This document shows positions 33,918-42,089 of a stretch of 56,513 nucleotides of DNA, in pieces. Each line of letters starts with the position of its first letter. Position 1 is the first letter of the stretch. The notes beneath the pieces are model-generated. The model had not been told where the DNA came from, made no database searches, and saw only the letters and a list, made by a program, of their open reading frames with translations. The position numbers and the translations under genes were made by a program. The DNA lies in NCBI GenBank assembly GCA_017853385.1, contig JAFMJR010000005.1, forward strand, positions 1 to 56,513. Direction: 5' to 3'. The stretch is from Ilumatobacteraceae bacterium. GTDB taxonomy: Bacteria > Actinomycetota > Acidimicrobiia > Acidimicrobiales > Ilumatobacteraceae.

Positions 33918-35936
33918 TCAGCGTAGTGCAGGATGGTTTTCGATTGCTTTCGAGCGATTTTGTTTGCGCCAATGTGCAACCCACCAGGACATCAATAACA
34001 AGATGGCTACACCAGTTGCCAATTGACCCAAGCCAGCCAATGCGCTCACACGAGCAGAAAGCTTGATTCGTTTGCCCACTTGTGCAGATCCATCGGGCGT
34101 GTACAGCACTACTTCAAGAGGAAATGTGCCGTTGGCACGAGCGACTACTGGAACAATGACATCAATTGCAGAGTTAGCCGCAACAGTGACGACTTGAGGT
34201 TTTTCTGGAAAGGAAAGTTTCGCACTCGACAGCGTGACTAAAACCGACAATGGAATGCCCGCATTATTTCGTAGCTGCAAACGTAAGTCGCTGGTTTTCC
34301 CTCCCAACGTAAAAGTCAGTGATTGAGGAACACTCACCGACGCACGAAACCCTCGAAGCTGAGCACGAAGACCTTTTACATACTCGTCAAAACGCTCGGT
34401 GTTGAGTGCATCGCTATGTAAGGCAAGAAAGGAATCTTCCCACCACATGCGAGAGGGGGCATCAGCAGTCAACATGGTGCGAGTTGATTTAATTTCTTGA
34501 GCAATTGAAGCAATTTGTGGGCTTCGTGCGAGTAAGTCAATTGCTGCACTCTGAGGCATTGAAAGCGGGGTGTTGGCATCGGTTGGCCGAGGCAACGACG
34601 ACAAAGGTCGAACGGTGAGTTGCGGCGCATTTGAAAGCGCAACGAGCAAGGTGTTGAGAAGAACAGGATTTGGCAAAGAACCGTCCTGCGTAGAAATCAC
34701 TAAGTGATGATCCAGGGGTTGGCGTTGCCCGATCACTAATTCACTCTGTTGCGCAACCACTTCTGCAGCAATTGCCATGCTGGTTTGTACAGGACTTCGA
34801 GTTAATGCAGACATCGAGGCTGCATAGATGGGGTCCGCTACTCCAATTGACACTTTTTTTGAAACATCGTTTGGGTAACTGGCGCGATATTGCTTGGTGT
34901 AGGAATCAAGAGCGCCAAGTGTTTGAGCAGCTTGAGGTGAAAACACAATGTTGGTGTAACCCAAACGCGCGAGCAACGAAACACCTTCTTCGCTTATTGC
35001 TTTGGTTGAAAACCATGTTCGTGGGTTTATTGCCGCATCACCGTTTCTTATGTCCAAAATGTCAATGCCACGTTGCAATAGTTGTGTAAATACTTCCGAA
35101 AGCTGTGATTCCTCAGCAGCTGATGGGTCGAAGGGAACATATGTAGAAGCAAGAGTTTGGTGCTGAGACAGAACTGTCTGAATCTGCCCAAGCAATGTTG
35201 CGTCCTGCGATAAAGATGAACTCGCCAAATTGTTCAATGTCTCTGGCGAAATCCGTAAGGACATTTGCCCCGTGTTATTCGATAACGCCGCAACCATTCC
35301 ATTCAATGTCGTCCGCGTTGAATCGGACAGCGAAATTTCACCATTTGGCAATTGGCTCAATGGCGGGTTTACTTCTGCAACAACCGATACCGACAACGTG
35401 TTCTTACTTGTTTGAACCGTAATGAAATTGACGAAGGTCAGCAATCGAGCAGACTCTCGATCGCCCACGCGAATAGAAAGAGAAACGGGATATACGCCAC
35501 TCTTGCGCAAGCGAAGCGAGGCCCCACTCGTGTTGCTGCCTAGCAATGCGACCACATCTCCAGATTCGTTTTTTCCAAGCGAAGAAAACGGCAAATCGTG
35601 AGTTTCGATCACTTCAGGACTCGCTTTTCCCGAAGCGGTATTTCGTACGTCCTCTCGGGTGCTCACTGCCGCATGAACTTCAATTCGCAATACGGCAGAG
35701 GATTCGTTTCGCAGTTGCTCCTGCGTTTGACTATTAGGGATAGCTAAAACAAACCGAAATTGTTTTCCAATGCTGACATTGAAGTTTTGTCCAATAAGAC
35801 GAGCCTCAATGGTTGCCGGAAGTGCACCTGGTTGCAGCGATGTTGCATACGCTGGTGCAGAAATACAAAGGACGACGGAGGCAAACAACAGCCCTATCCA
35901 CCGCGAAACACGGCAATCACGCGTGCGAAACATCAC
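33918..35936 (-). CDS. Large secreted, membrane-anchored envelope protein (DUF6049-type)
   Basis: A 672-residue protein with a signal peptide (WIGLLFASVVLCISAPAYA, about residues 12-30), a long extracytoplasmic part of beta-sandwich-like sequence, and a C-terminal membrane helix near residues 635-655 (LATGVAILLLMSWWVAHW) with a short basic tail. By position (next to the CCA-adding enzyme gene and before the kinase) and architecture it matches the mycobacterial Rv3909-type proteins upstream of mviN, which are DUF6049. Function is unknown; a role with lipid II flipping is sometimes inferred from that context. The start is GTG 35936 or ATG 35933. Confidence 0.7.
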   Translation of the reverse strand: MMFRTRDCRVSRWIGLLFASVVLCISAPAYATSLQPGALPATIEARLIGQNFNVSIGKQFRFVLAIPNSQTQEQLRNESSAVLRIEVHAAVSTREDVRNTASGKASPEVIETHDLPFSSLGKNESGDVVALLGSNTSGASLRLRKSGVYPVSLSIRVGDRESARLLTFVNFITVQTSKNTLSVSVVAEVNPPLSQLPNGEISLSDSTRTTLNGMVAALSNNTGQMSLRISPETLNNLASSSLSQDATLLGQIQTVLSQHQTLASTYVPFDPSAAEESQLSEVFTQLLQRGIDILDIRNGDAAINPRTWFSTKAISEEGVSLLARLGYTNIVFSPQAAQTLGALDSYTKQYRASYPNDVSKKVSIGVADPIYAASMSALTRSPVQTSMAIAAEVVAQQSELVIGQRQPLDHHLVISTQDGSLPNPVLLNTLLVALSNAPQLTVRPLSSLPRPTDANTPLSMPQSAAIDLLARSPQIASIAQEIKSTRTMLTADAPSRMWWEDSFLALHSDALNTERFDEYVKGLRAQLRGFRASVSVPQSLTFTLGGKTSDLRLQLRNNAGIPLSVLVTLSSAKLSFPEKPQVVTVAANSAIDVIVPVVARANGTFPLEVVLYTPDGSAQVGKRIKLSARVSALAGLGQLATGVAILLLMSWWVAHWRKQNRSKAIENHPALR

Positions 35937-35942
35937 TATGTG

Positions 35943-35948
35943 ACGGTA
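35943..35948 (-). promoter_or_regulatory. -10 hexamer TACCGT for the DUF6049-type gene
   Basis: TACCGT on the minus strand lies 6 bases before GTG 35936 (9 before ATG 35933), in the 68-bp divergent gap shared with pcnA. Confidence 0.35.
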
Positions 35949-35991
35949 GTCGGCGCGGTTTCTATTCGCCTGTTCATTGGAGACTAAGCCC

Positions 35992-35997
35992 TAGCCT
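35992..35997 (+). promoter_or_regulatory. -10 hexamer TAGCCT before pcnA, probable leaderless promoter
   Basis: TAGCCT lies 7 bases before GTG 36005, the same hexamer and spacing as before the MgtE_N/CBS gene at 9447. Confidence 0.4.
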
Positions 35998-36004
35998 ACG
36001 AAGT

Positions 36005-37411
36005 GTGATTCCTCAGCGATTCGAGCCTGTGTTGGCAGAACTTCGCCCACTCGGCGAAATATTTCGCAAAGCAAACTTTCGTTTGTATGTCGTAGGAGGA
36101 ACTGTTCGCGATTTGTTACTTGATCGTGCGACGGAAGCTTTGGATTTTGATCTCACTACCGATGCGACGCCGCCTGAAATTAAAAAGTTGTTGGCGGGTT
36201 GGGCAGATGCTGTTTGGACGGCGGGAGAACGATTCGGCACTATTTCATGTCAAAAAAATGGGCGAACTTACGAAATCACCACCCATCGTGCTGAAGCGTA
36301 TTCGCCAGATTCACGCAAACCCGATGTTGAGTTTTCAACCGATATCACCACCGATTTGTCTCGCAGAGACTTCACGGTCAATGCAATGGCACTTGAACTC
36401 ACAACAGACAATCCTGTTCTCGTTGATCCATTTGGTGGTGCAGCAGATCTCGTAGCTCGTGTCTTGCGCACACCTCTTTCACCAACAGAAAGCTTTAGCG
36501 ACGATCCATTGCGAATGATGCGTGCAGCACGGTTCATTTCAACTTTGAAATTGCAACCAGTAACCGAGCTAGTTGATGCAGTAAAAAACATGCATGATCG
36601 ACTCAAGATTGTTTCAGCAGAACGCATTCGAAACGAGCTTGACCGTCTATTGGTCACCGAATTTCCAAGTTTGGGTTTGTGGTTTTTAGTTGACACAGGA
36701 CTCGCAGAACACTTCTTTCCAGAATTGCCCGCGATGAAACTCGAACAAGACCCCATTCATCGACACAAGGACGTGCTTACACACACATTTGCGGTAGTTG
36801 AAAATGTGCGACCAGATGCAGCACCAAATTTTGATTTTCGAATTACTCGGTTGGCTGCACTATTTCACGATATTGGTAAGCCAAAAACACGATCCTTTAA
36901 AGATGGCAAAGGCGTAACCTTTCACCATCACGAAGTGGTTGGTGCGCGAATGTCACGTGACCGACTAAAGGCAATGCGCTATTCATCTGAAGATGTTGCT
37001 GCAATTACCGAATTAGTAGCGCTGCATTTGCGTTTCCACACGTATCAGATGGGTTGGACAGATTCGGCCGTTCGGAGATATGTGCGTGACGCAGGAAAAT
37101 ATCTCACTGAACTCAACGTGCTTACACGATGTGATTGCACTACGCGCAATGAAAAGAAGGCGCTCATGTTGGCAAAACGAATGGACGAACTTGAAGCGCG
37201 AATTGCAGAACTAGCCAAAGAAGAAGAGCTTGCAGCACTGCGCCCAGAAATGGATGGAGCTGCTGTTATGGAATATCTAGGTGTGCAACCCGGCCGTCAA
37301 GTTGGCGCCGCGCTGGAATTTCTTATGGAGATCAGACTCGAAGAAGGCTTACTTGGAGACGAAGAAATTCGACGCCGATTAGATGCGTGGTGGAGTAGCC
37401 AGTCCAAATAA
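36005..37411 (+). CDS. pcnA: CCA tRNA nucleotidyltransferase / PcnA
   Basis: A 468-residue class II nucleotidyltransferase. The head has VVGGTVRDLLLDR and LDFDLTTDATP (metal-binding Asp pair), then the ATRA-type GERFGTI and RRDFTVNAMAL segments. An RNA-binding neck follows, then an HD domain (LFHDIGKPKTR, HHHEVVGARMSRDRL). It adds or repairs CCA at tRNA 3' ends. That is needed here because five of the six tRNAs in the window do not encode CCA. I start it at GTG 36005; the longer frame overlaps the divergent gene. Confidence 0.94.
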   Translation: MIPQRFEPVLAELRPLGEIFRKANFRLYVVGGTVRDLLLDRATEALDFDLTTDATPPEIKKLLAGWADAVWTAGERFGTISCQKNGRTYEITTHRAEAYSPDSRKPDVEFSTDITTDLSRRDFTVNAMALELTTDNPVLVDPFGGAADLVARVLRTPLSPTESFSDDPLRMMRAARFISTLKLQPVTELVDAVKNMHDRLKIVSAERIRNELDRLLVTEFPSLGLWFLVDTGLAEHFFPELPAMKLEQDPIHRHKDVLTHTFAVVENVRPDAAPNFDFRITRLAALFHDIGKPKTRSFKDGKGVTFHHHEVVGARMSRDRLKAMRYSSEDVAAITELVALHLRFHTYQMGWTDSAVRRYVRDAGKYLTELNVLTRCDCTTRNEKKALMLAKRMDELEARIAELAKEEELAALRPEMDGAAVMEYLGVQPGRQVGAALEFLMEIRLEEGLLGDEEIRRRLDAWWSSQSK

Positions 37412-37432
37412 CTCGGAGTATTGTTCGCTGCC

Positions 37433-37933
37433 ATGAACATGCGTCGTCGTGCGGGTTGGCTGAGTGCGCTCAGTATCACCGGCGATGACGGAGAATCCGT
37501 TGGCGGAGTCATTGATCATCGACTCAGTAGAAGATCGTTGATCAATGAATATCGTCGTGGACGCCTGCGTCGTGATCAAGTGTGTGATGCACATCCAGAT
37601 CTCATGCGAGCAGCGCGAAACTTTGGTGACGAAACTCAAGTGTGTTGTCCAATTTGTCAAGAAGACAACGTTGTGTTGGTGACATACGTGTTTGGTCCAA
37701 GACTGCCGCATCACGGAAGGTGCATCACGCGACCACATGAACTCGAGGAATTTCGACAACTTGCGCAGCGAGAAGCGATTCATGCAACCGGTTATGACTC
37801 CTTATATACGGCCTATGTAGTGGAAGCATGCCGATCATGTAAGTGGCATCATCTACTGCGAACACTGCCGTTGATCGAGCCAAGTTTGGTGGCGAACCAC
37901 CAGCCGACTCGCCGAAAACAGTCGAACCGCTAA
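37433..37933 (+). CDS. DUF5318 zinc-ribbon-like protein
   Basis: A 166-residue protein matching the actinobacterial DUF5318 family (Rv0049-like). It shows VIDHRLSRRSLINEYRRGRL, VCDAHPDLMRAARNFG, a CPIC pair, TYVFGPRLPHHGRC and a second pair CRSC before WHHLLRTLPL. The four cysteines should bind zinc. Function is unknown. In mycobacteria it lies near ponA1 and rpsF; here it directly precedes rpsF without ponA. I start it at ATG 37433; ATG 37439 or TTG 37421 are possible. Confidence 0.85.
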   Translation: MNMRRRAGWLSALSITGDDGESVGGVIDHRLSRRSLINEYRRGRLRRDQVCDAHPDLMRAARNFGDETQVCCPICQEDNVVLVTYVFGPRLPHHGRCITRPHELEEFRQLAQREAIHATGYDSLYTAYVVEACRSCKWHHLLRTLPLIEPSLVANHQPTRRKQSNR

Positions 37934-37952
37934 GCAATAACGGGGTTTTAGG

Positions 37953-37974
37953 CCACCCCGTGACAGGGGTGTGG
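37953..37974 (+). terminator. Hairpin after the DUF5318 gene
   Basis: The inverted repeat CCACCCC-GTGACA-GGGGTGTGG can form a stem of at least 6 bp (CACCCC/GGGGTG) shortly after the stop. There is no T-run, so it may be a weak terminator. Its right arm overlaps the -35 of the rpsF promoter. Confidence 0.35.
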
Positions 37975-37999
37975 CACGCTCTCGTTGTGCCGATACGAT
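37971..37999 (+). promoter_or_regulatory. rpsF operon promoter
   Basis: A -35 GTGGCA (37971-37976), 17-bp spacer and -10 TACGAT (37994-37999). The transcript would begin near 38006 and have a leader of about 65 bases. Confidence 0.5.
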
Positions 38000-38019
38000 C
38001 CAGAGTCCTTATCCACCCT

Positions 38020-38059
38020 GCCCCCTCGGGGGCTCCAGCCTCGGCTGGAACCGAAGGGA
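38020..38059 (+). promoter_or_regulatory. rpsF leader twin hairpin, possible S6:S18 autoregulatory site
   Basis: Two adjacent hairpins with the same loop: GCCCC-CTCG-GGGGC (38020-38033 region) and TCCAGC-CTCG-GCTGGA (38034-38049), followed by ACCGAAGGGAG, which contains the ribosome binding site. Bacterial rpsF leaders often hold an S6:S18-binding element with a conserved CCG; I cannot confirm that this matches the motif. Confidence 0.45.
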
Positions 38060-38071
38060 GTTATCACGTTT

Positions 38072-38401
38072 ATGCGTGCATATGAATTAATGGTCATTGT
38101 GAGCGGCGCGACGGAAGAGTCGGCTGCTCATAGCTGGATTAACACGATCTCAAAGGCAGTTTCTGCTGCCGGCGGTTCGGTTCACGGCACACCTGATTGG
38201 TGGGGCAAGCGTCGTCTTGCATACCCAATCAATAAGCAATCAGAGGGGTACTACGCGGTGTTTAACCTCCTAGCCCCAGGTGGCGCACTCGACGAAGTTG
38301 AGCGCACACTGAAGCTCGCGGACGATGTTCTCCGCCACAAACTTCTCCGTTTGCCAGATCAGGAAGCAGCTAGCCGCGGCATGATCGCTGCTAAAGCCTG
38401 A
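38072..38401 (+). CDS. rpsF: Ribosomal protein S6
   Basis: A 109-residue small-subunit protein. It starts MRAYELMVIVSG, has WWGKRRLAYPINKQSEGYYAVFNL in the core and ends LRLPDQEAASRGMIAAKA. It heads rpsF-ssb-rpsR-rplI. I start at ATG 38072; a GGGAG lies about 12 bases before it, and an earlier in-frame start would run back through the leader hairpins. Confidence 0.96.
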   Translation: MRAYELMVIVSGATEESAAHSWINTISKAVSAAGGSVHGTPDWWGKRRLAYPINKQSEGYYAVFNLLAPGGALDEVERTLKLADDVLRHKLLRLPDQEAASRGMIAAKA

Positions 38402-38436
38402 TCTCCATTTATTCATTCATTAACTAGGAGCCCTTC

Positions 38437-38874
38437 ATGGCAGATAACACCATCACTCTCGTGGGAAACCTCACCCGCGATCCCGAACTTCGATTCACCA
38501 CTTCCGGTCGTGGTGTCGCATCATTTGGCATCGCCGTCGGTCGTCGTTACCAAGTCAACGGCGAATGGCAAGAACAAACTTCGTACTTCAACGTCACCGC
38601 TTGGGGTCAACTAGGTGAAAACGCTGCTGCGTCTTTAACTAAAGGTGCTCGCGTAGTGGTCACCGGTCGACTTGAACAACGCGAATACACCACTCGCGAA
38701 GGTGACAAGCGAACAGCAATTGATGTCATTGCTGATGAACTCGGACCAAGCCTTCGTTGGGCAACTGCGCAAGTAGAGCGCACCCCACGCACCGATGGCC
38801 AAGGCTCATCAAAGGGTGGGTCAAGTCCAGTCGGAGAGTCCAACCCGTTTGATAGCGGCGAAGAACCATTCTGA
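38437..38874 (+). CDS. ssb: Single-stranded DNA-binding protein
   Basis: A 145-residue OB-fold protein: ADNTITLVGNLTRDPELRFT, GVASFGIAVGRRYQ and YFNVTAWGQLGENAAASLTKGARVVVTGRLEQREYTT-type core, then a Gly/Ser-rich tail and the acidic tip FDSGEEPF that recruits replication partners. The order rpsF-ssb-rpsR-rplI is conserved. An AGGAG site precedes the ATG. Confidence 0.96.
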   Translation: MADNTITLVGNLTRDPELRFTTSGRGVASFGIAVGRRYQVNGEWQEQTSYFNVTAWGQLGENAAASLTKGARVVVTGRLEQREYTTREGDKRTAIDVIADELGPSLRWATAQVERTPRTDGQGSSKGGSSPVGESNPFDSGEEPF

Positions 38875-38916
38875 AACAACGATCACTCATCACATATCGC
38901 ATAAAGGAAAAACAAC

Positions 38917-39360
38917 ATGACCAGTAAAAAGAACAAAGAGCGCGCAGCCAAAGCGGCGATGCGCAAATACAAGAAGCGCCCAAATGTGTTGCACGCTGAA
39001 AAAGTTGGCTACATCGACTACAAAGACGTCAACCTCTTGCAGCGCTTCATGTCGGATCGCTCGAAGTTGCGTGCGCGCCGCATGAACGGAAACACCGTGC
39101 AGCAGCAACGCGACGTAGCGCTTGCAGTGAAGAACGCTCGTGAAATGGCGCTGTTGCCATACACCAAGCGCGTAGCTTCGGCTCGCGCCCCACGTCGTGG
39201 CGAAGAAGATGGTTCATACAACGATCGCCCACGTCGTTCACGTGACAAAGACTCAAACGAGTCATTGGCAGATACCTACAAGGACGTCATTGAAGCCGCT
39301 GTAGAAGCCCCACTCGGTGACGACTTGGCATTCGACGACGCAGCAACAGAGGAGGCATAG
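38917..39360 (+). CDS. rpsR: Ribosomal protein S18 with long acidic tail
   Basis: A 147-residue S18. The core (about residues 18-85: [45 protein letters not shown]) is standard, and it is the cysteine-free form. Residues 89-147 form an extra tail, first basic and then acidic ([10 protein letters not shown], ending [18 protein letters not shown]). Most S18 proteins have only 75-90 residues. The tail has the same frame and base usage as the core and leads straight to rplI 3 bp later, so it is not a sequencing artefact by appearance. Confidence 0.94.
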   Translation: MTSKKNKERAAKAAMRKYKKRPNVLHAEKVGYIDYKDVNLLQRFMSDRSKLRARRMNGNTVQQQRDVALAVKNAREMALLPYTKRVASARAPRRGEEDGSYNDRPRRSRDKDSNESLADTYKDVIEAAVEAPLGDDLAFDDAATEEA

Positions 39361-39363
39361 ATC

Positions 39364-39810
39364 ATGAAAGTTTTGCTTCGTAAAGACGTAAGTGGCATCG
39401 GTCGCCGTGGCGACATTGTGACAGTGTCTTCAGGACACGCTCGCAACTTCTTGCTTCCTGGCGGTTTGGCAATTATTGCTACCGACGGTGCAGTAACTCA
39501 GGCCAACTCCATGCGCCGTGCACGCGACTTGCGTGAAGCAGCAGACCGAGATGCAGCATTTGCAATTTCGGCAGAGCTTGCTAAGCACACGGTCACCGTG
39601 AAGGCAAAGGCTGGAGCTGAAGGCCGCTTGTTCGGATCAGTAACTGCAAACGACATCGTTGCTGCAGTAAAAGATCAGACTTCGGTAGTTCTTGACCGCA
39701 AGCACATCAACATCGAAACTCCAATTCGTACAACCGGCGCACACCAAGTAAGCGTTTCATTGTTCGACGGCATTTCTGGTGTGGTGAACGTTTCGGTTGT
39801 TGCTCAATAA
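39364..39810 (+). CDS. rplI: Ribosomal protein L9
   Basis: A 148-residue large-subunit protein. The N-domain has MKVLLRKDVSGIGRRGDIVTVSSGHARNFLLPGGLA, and a long helix and C-domain follow (LFGSVTANDIVAAV, KHINIETPIRTTG). It is the last gene of the rpsF group; dnaB starts 47 bp later. Confidence 0.96.
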   Translation: MKVLLRKDVSGIGRRGDIVTVSSGHARNFLLPGGLAIIATDGAVTQANSMRRARDLREAADRDAAFAISAELAKHTVTVKAKAGAEGRLFGSVTANDIVAAVKDQTSVVLDRKHINIETPIRTTGAHQVSVSLFDGISGVVNVSVVAQ

Positions 39811-39857
39811 GGAAGTATCGCTAGCCCATAACAAGGCCCAACGGGCAAGGTAGTTGC

Positions 39858-41255
39858 ATGTCGAACACAAGCGAGAATAGAACCGATTCACGTTCTGCTT
39901 CTCGCGGTGCGCAGCGTGTTCCACCTCACAACCTTGACGCCGAAGCATCACTGCTTGGAGCAATGCTGCTATCGCGTGAAGCGGTCGGAGTTGCAATTGA
40001 ACGTGGCGTTCACCCCGACGAGTTCTACAAGCCGGCACACCGCCACATTTTTGATGCAATCCGTTCGCTGAATACTGCGGGTGAACCAGTAGACCCAATC
40101 ACTGTTGCCGACGAACTACGTCGCGCGCAGTTGCTTGAAGGCATTGGTGGACTTGAAGAATTGTTGGCATTGCAAAATGCAACACCAGCAGTATCAAGTG
40201 CTGAGCGTTACGCAAAAATTGTTCGGGACACCGCGCGTTTACGTCGCCTCATTAGTGCAGCAGGAGACATCGCCGAAATTGGCTATGGCGAACCAGACGA
40301 TGTTGAACGCGCACTCGATGAAGCCGAGAGCCGCATTTTTGATATTTCGGAAAGCAACGTTGGTGACAACTCTGAGCGACTTGACGTATTGATTAAGAAG
40401 GCGTTTGATCAACTGGAAGATCGAGCAAACAACAACGAAGTAATCACTGGTGTACCAACGGGATACGTTGACCTCGACAAAGTGCTGCTCGGACTGCAAC
40501 CAGGAACTCTGAACATCGTTGGAGCTCGTCCTGCAATGGGAAAGAGCGCATTTGCACTTGGCATTGCGGTGCATGCTGCACAACATCTCAATAAACCAGT
40601 GCTGTTCTTCTCGCTTGAAATGGGTAAAGCCGAATTATCGCAACGTATTTTGGCGAGTGAAGCACGAGTTGACGGAACGGTGTTTCGTACAGGAAGACCA
40701 ACTCCAAAAGACTGGACCAAGATCGGTCACGCAGTAGGTCGACTTGATATTCCACTCATTATTGATGACAGCGCAGGAACCACGGTTGGACAAATACGTG
40801 CAAAGGCCCGACGCGTGTACAGCCGTGAGGGTGGACTCGCGCTCATTGTTATTGACTATTTGCAACTGATGGGTGGTGACGGCCGTCCAGAGAACCGACA
40901 GCTGGAAGTGAGCGAAATCAGTCGAAAACTAAAATTGCTTGCTCGTGAGTTCAGTGTTCCGGTTCTTGCGTTGAGTCAGTTGAGCCGAAGCTTGGAAAGC
41001 CGACAAGACAAACGACCAACGCTTTCAGACTTGCGTGAATCGGGAGCTCTTGAACAAGACGCCGACGTGGTCATGTTTTTGTATCGCGGCGAAATTTACG
41101 AATCAGATCCGAACTTGAAGGGTTTTGCCGAAGTAAGTGTGGCAAAGCACCGTGCTGGTCCACTTGGTCTTGCCAAGCTTGCCTGGCTGGCAACGTATAC
41201 CCGCTTTGAAAATATGGCGATGGATAACTCCATCGACGACGCACTCGGCGACTAA
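39858..41255 (+). CDS. dnaB: Replicative DNA helicase DnaB
   Basis: A 465-residue hexameric helicase. The N-terminal domain starts near PPHNLDAEASLLGAMLLS, a linker follows, and the RecA-like domain has Walker A GARPAMGKSAFAL, FFSLEMGKAELSQRIL, Walker B LALIVIDYLQLMGG and the arginine-rich QLSRSLESRQDKRPTLSDLRESGALEQDADVV-type segment. There is no intein. It is likely loaded by DciA, encoded at 19.1 kb. Confidence 0.97.
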   Translation: MSNTSENRTDSRSASRGAQRVPPHNLDAEASLLGAMLLSREAVGVAIERGVHPDEFYKPAHRHIFDAIRSLNTAGEPVDPITVADELRRAQLLEGIGGLEELLALQNATPAVSSAERYAKIVRDTARLRRLISAAGDIAEIGYGEPDDVERALDEAESRIFDISESNVGDNSERLDVLIKKAFDQLEDRANNNEVITGVPTGYVDLDKVLLGLQPGTLNIVGARPAMGKSAFALGIAVHAAQHLNKPVLFFSLEMGKAELSQRILASEARVDGTVFRTGRPTPKDWTKIGHAVGRLDIPLIIDDSAGTTVGQIRAKARRVYSREGGLALIVIDYLQLMGGDGRPENRQLEVSEISRKLKLLAREFSVPVLALSQLSRSLESRQDKRPTLSDLRESGALEQDADVVMFLYRGEIYESDPNLKGFAEVSVAKHRAGPLGLAKLAWLATYTRFENMAMDNSIDDALGD

Positions 41256-41257
41256 CG

Positions 41258-41461
41258 ATGTTCCTCGGCGAAGACCTATTGGCTTGGCTTGTACTCGCTT
41301 TTGGTTCGGCGATGTGTGTAGGAAACGTGCTTGCCATTGTGAGGCCACCGAGCAAAACGCAAGAAGGATCCCTTCCGCAGGCGCCGATGGGTCGGTCGTT
41401 GGCAATGGCTGCGGTAGGCATGCTTGCAGCGGTGTGGGCATTGCTCAGTTTGATTGCCTAG
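41258..41461 (+). CDS. 67-residue two-helix membrane protein
   Basis: A small protein with two hydrophobic helices (about residues 7-27, LLAWLVLAFGSAMCVGNVLAIV, and 46-65, GRSLAMAAVGMLAAVWALLSLI) and a short polar loop between them. The ATG lies 2 bp after the dnaB stop, so it is cotranscribed with dnaB. The pattern occurs in actinobacterial small proteins of unknown function. I do not recognise it further. Confidence 0.65.
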   Translation: MFLGEDLLAWLVLAFGSAMCVGNVLAIVRPPSKTQEGSLPQAPMGRSLAMAAVGMLAAVWALLSLIA

Positions 41462-41504
41462 TTTTGGCAAAGTCGGCGGTTTCCCTCGCGAGCCAGTAGT
41501 TCAC

Positions 41505-41510
41505 TAGGGT
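41505..41510 (+). promoter_or_regulatory. -10 hexamer TAGGGT before dcd
   Basis: TAGGGT lies 8 bases before GTG 41519 and follows the 67-residue gene. It would give a leaderless dcd message. Confidence 0.35.
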
Positions 41511-41518
41511 GCTTCGTT

Positions 41519-42085
41519 GTGATCTTGTCTGACAAAAGTATTCGCGAGGCTCTTGGTCAGGGCCGCATCATTATTGACCCGCTTGATGACTCGTGCATTC
41601 AGCCTTCATCAATTGATGTAAAGGTCTCCAATCTGTTTCGTGTATTCCGCAACCACACCTCCGCGGTAATTGATGTCAAAAAAGATCTCACTGATTTAAC
41701 CGAACTTGTTGAAGTTCCTGAAGACGGCGTGTTTATGCTGCACCCAGGCGAATTTGTATTGGGCTCAACGCTGGAGCGAGTTGCCATCGCCGACGACCTT
41801 GTTGCGCGAGTGGAAGGTAAGAGTTCACTCGGGCGACTTGGTTTGCTTATTCATTCAACGGCAGGTTTCATTGATGCTGGGTTTGATGGCCACATCACTC
41901 TTGAACTTTCGAATGTGGCAAATCTGCCAATTACGTTGTATCCAAATATGAAGATTGGTCAAGTGAGTTTTATGACCATGACATCACCTGCCGAAAACCC
42001 ATACGGCAAGGGAGCACGTGGCTCTAAATATCAGGGTCAGCGTGGGCCGACCCCAAGTCGATATTTCGAAAACTTTTTAAAGTAA
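41519..42085 (+). CDS. dcd: dCTP deaminase
   Basis: A 188-residue trimeric enzyme that converts dCTP to dUTP; actinobacterial forms often also hydrolyse dUTP to dUMP. It starts [17 protein letters not shown], has [18 protein letters not shown] and the active-site segment [26 protein letters not shown], and ends near [11 protein letters not shown]. The bifunctional form cannot be proved by eye. It converges on the EtfD-like gene, with 4 bp between the stops. Confidence 0.94.
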   Translation: MILSDKSIREALGQGRIIIDPLDDSCIQPSSIDVKVSNLFRVFRNHTSAVIDVKKDLTDLTELVEVPEDGVFMLHPGEFVLGSTLERVAIADDLVARVEGKSSLGRLGLLIHSTAGFIDAGFDGHITLELSNVANLPITLYPNMKIGQVSFMTMTSPAENPYGKGARGSKYQGQRGPTPSRYFENFLK

Positions 42086-42089
42086 AAAG

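Noticed and set aside
39811-39857. Hairpin GCCC-AAC-GGGC before dnaB
   Set aside because: A 4-bp stem is too short to call; it is likely chance.
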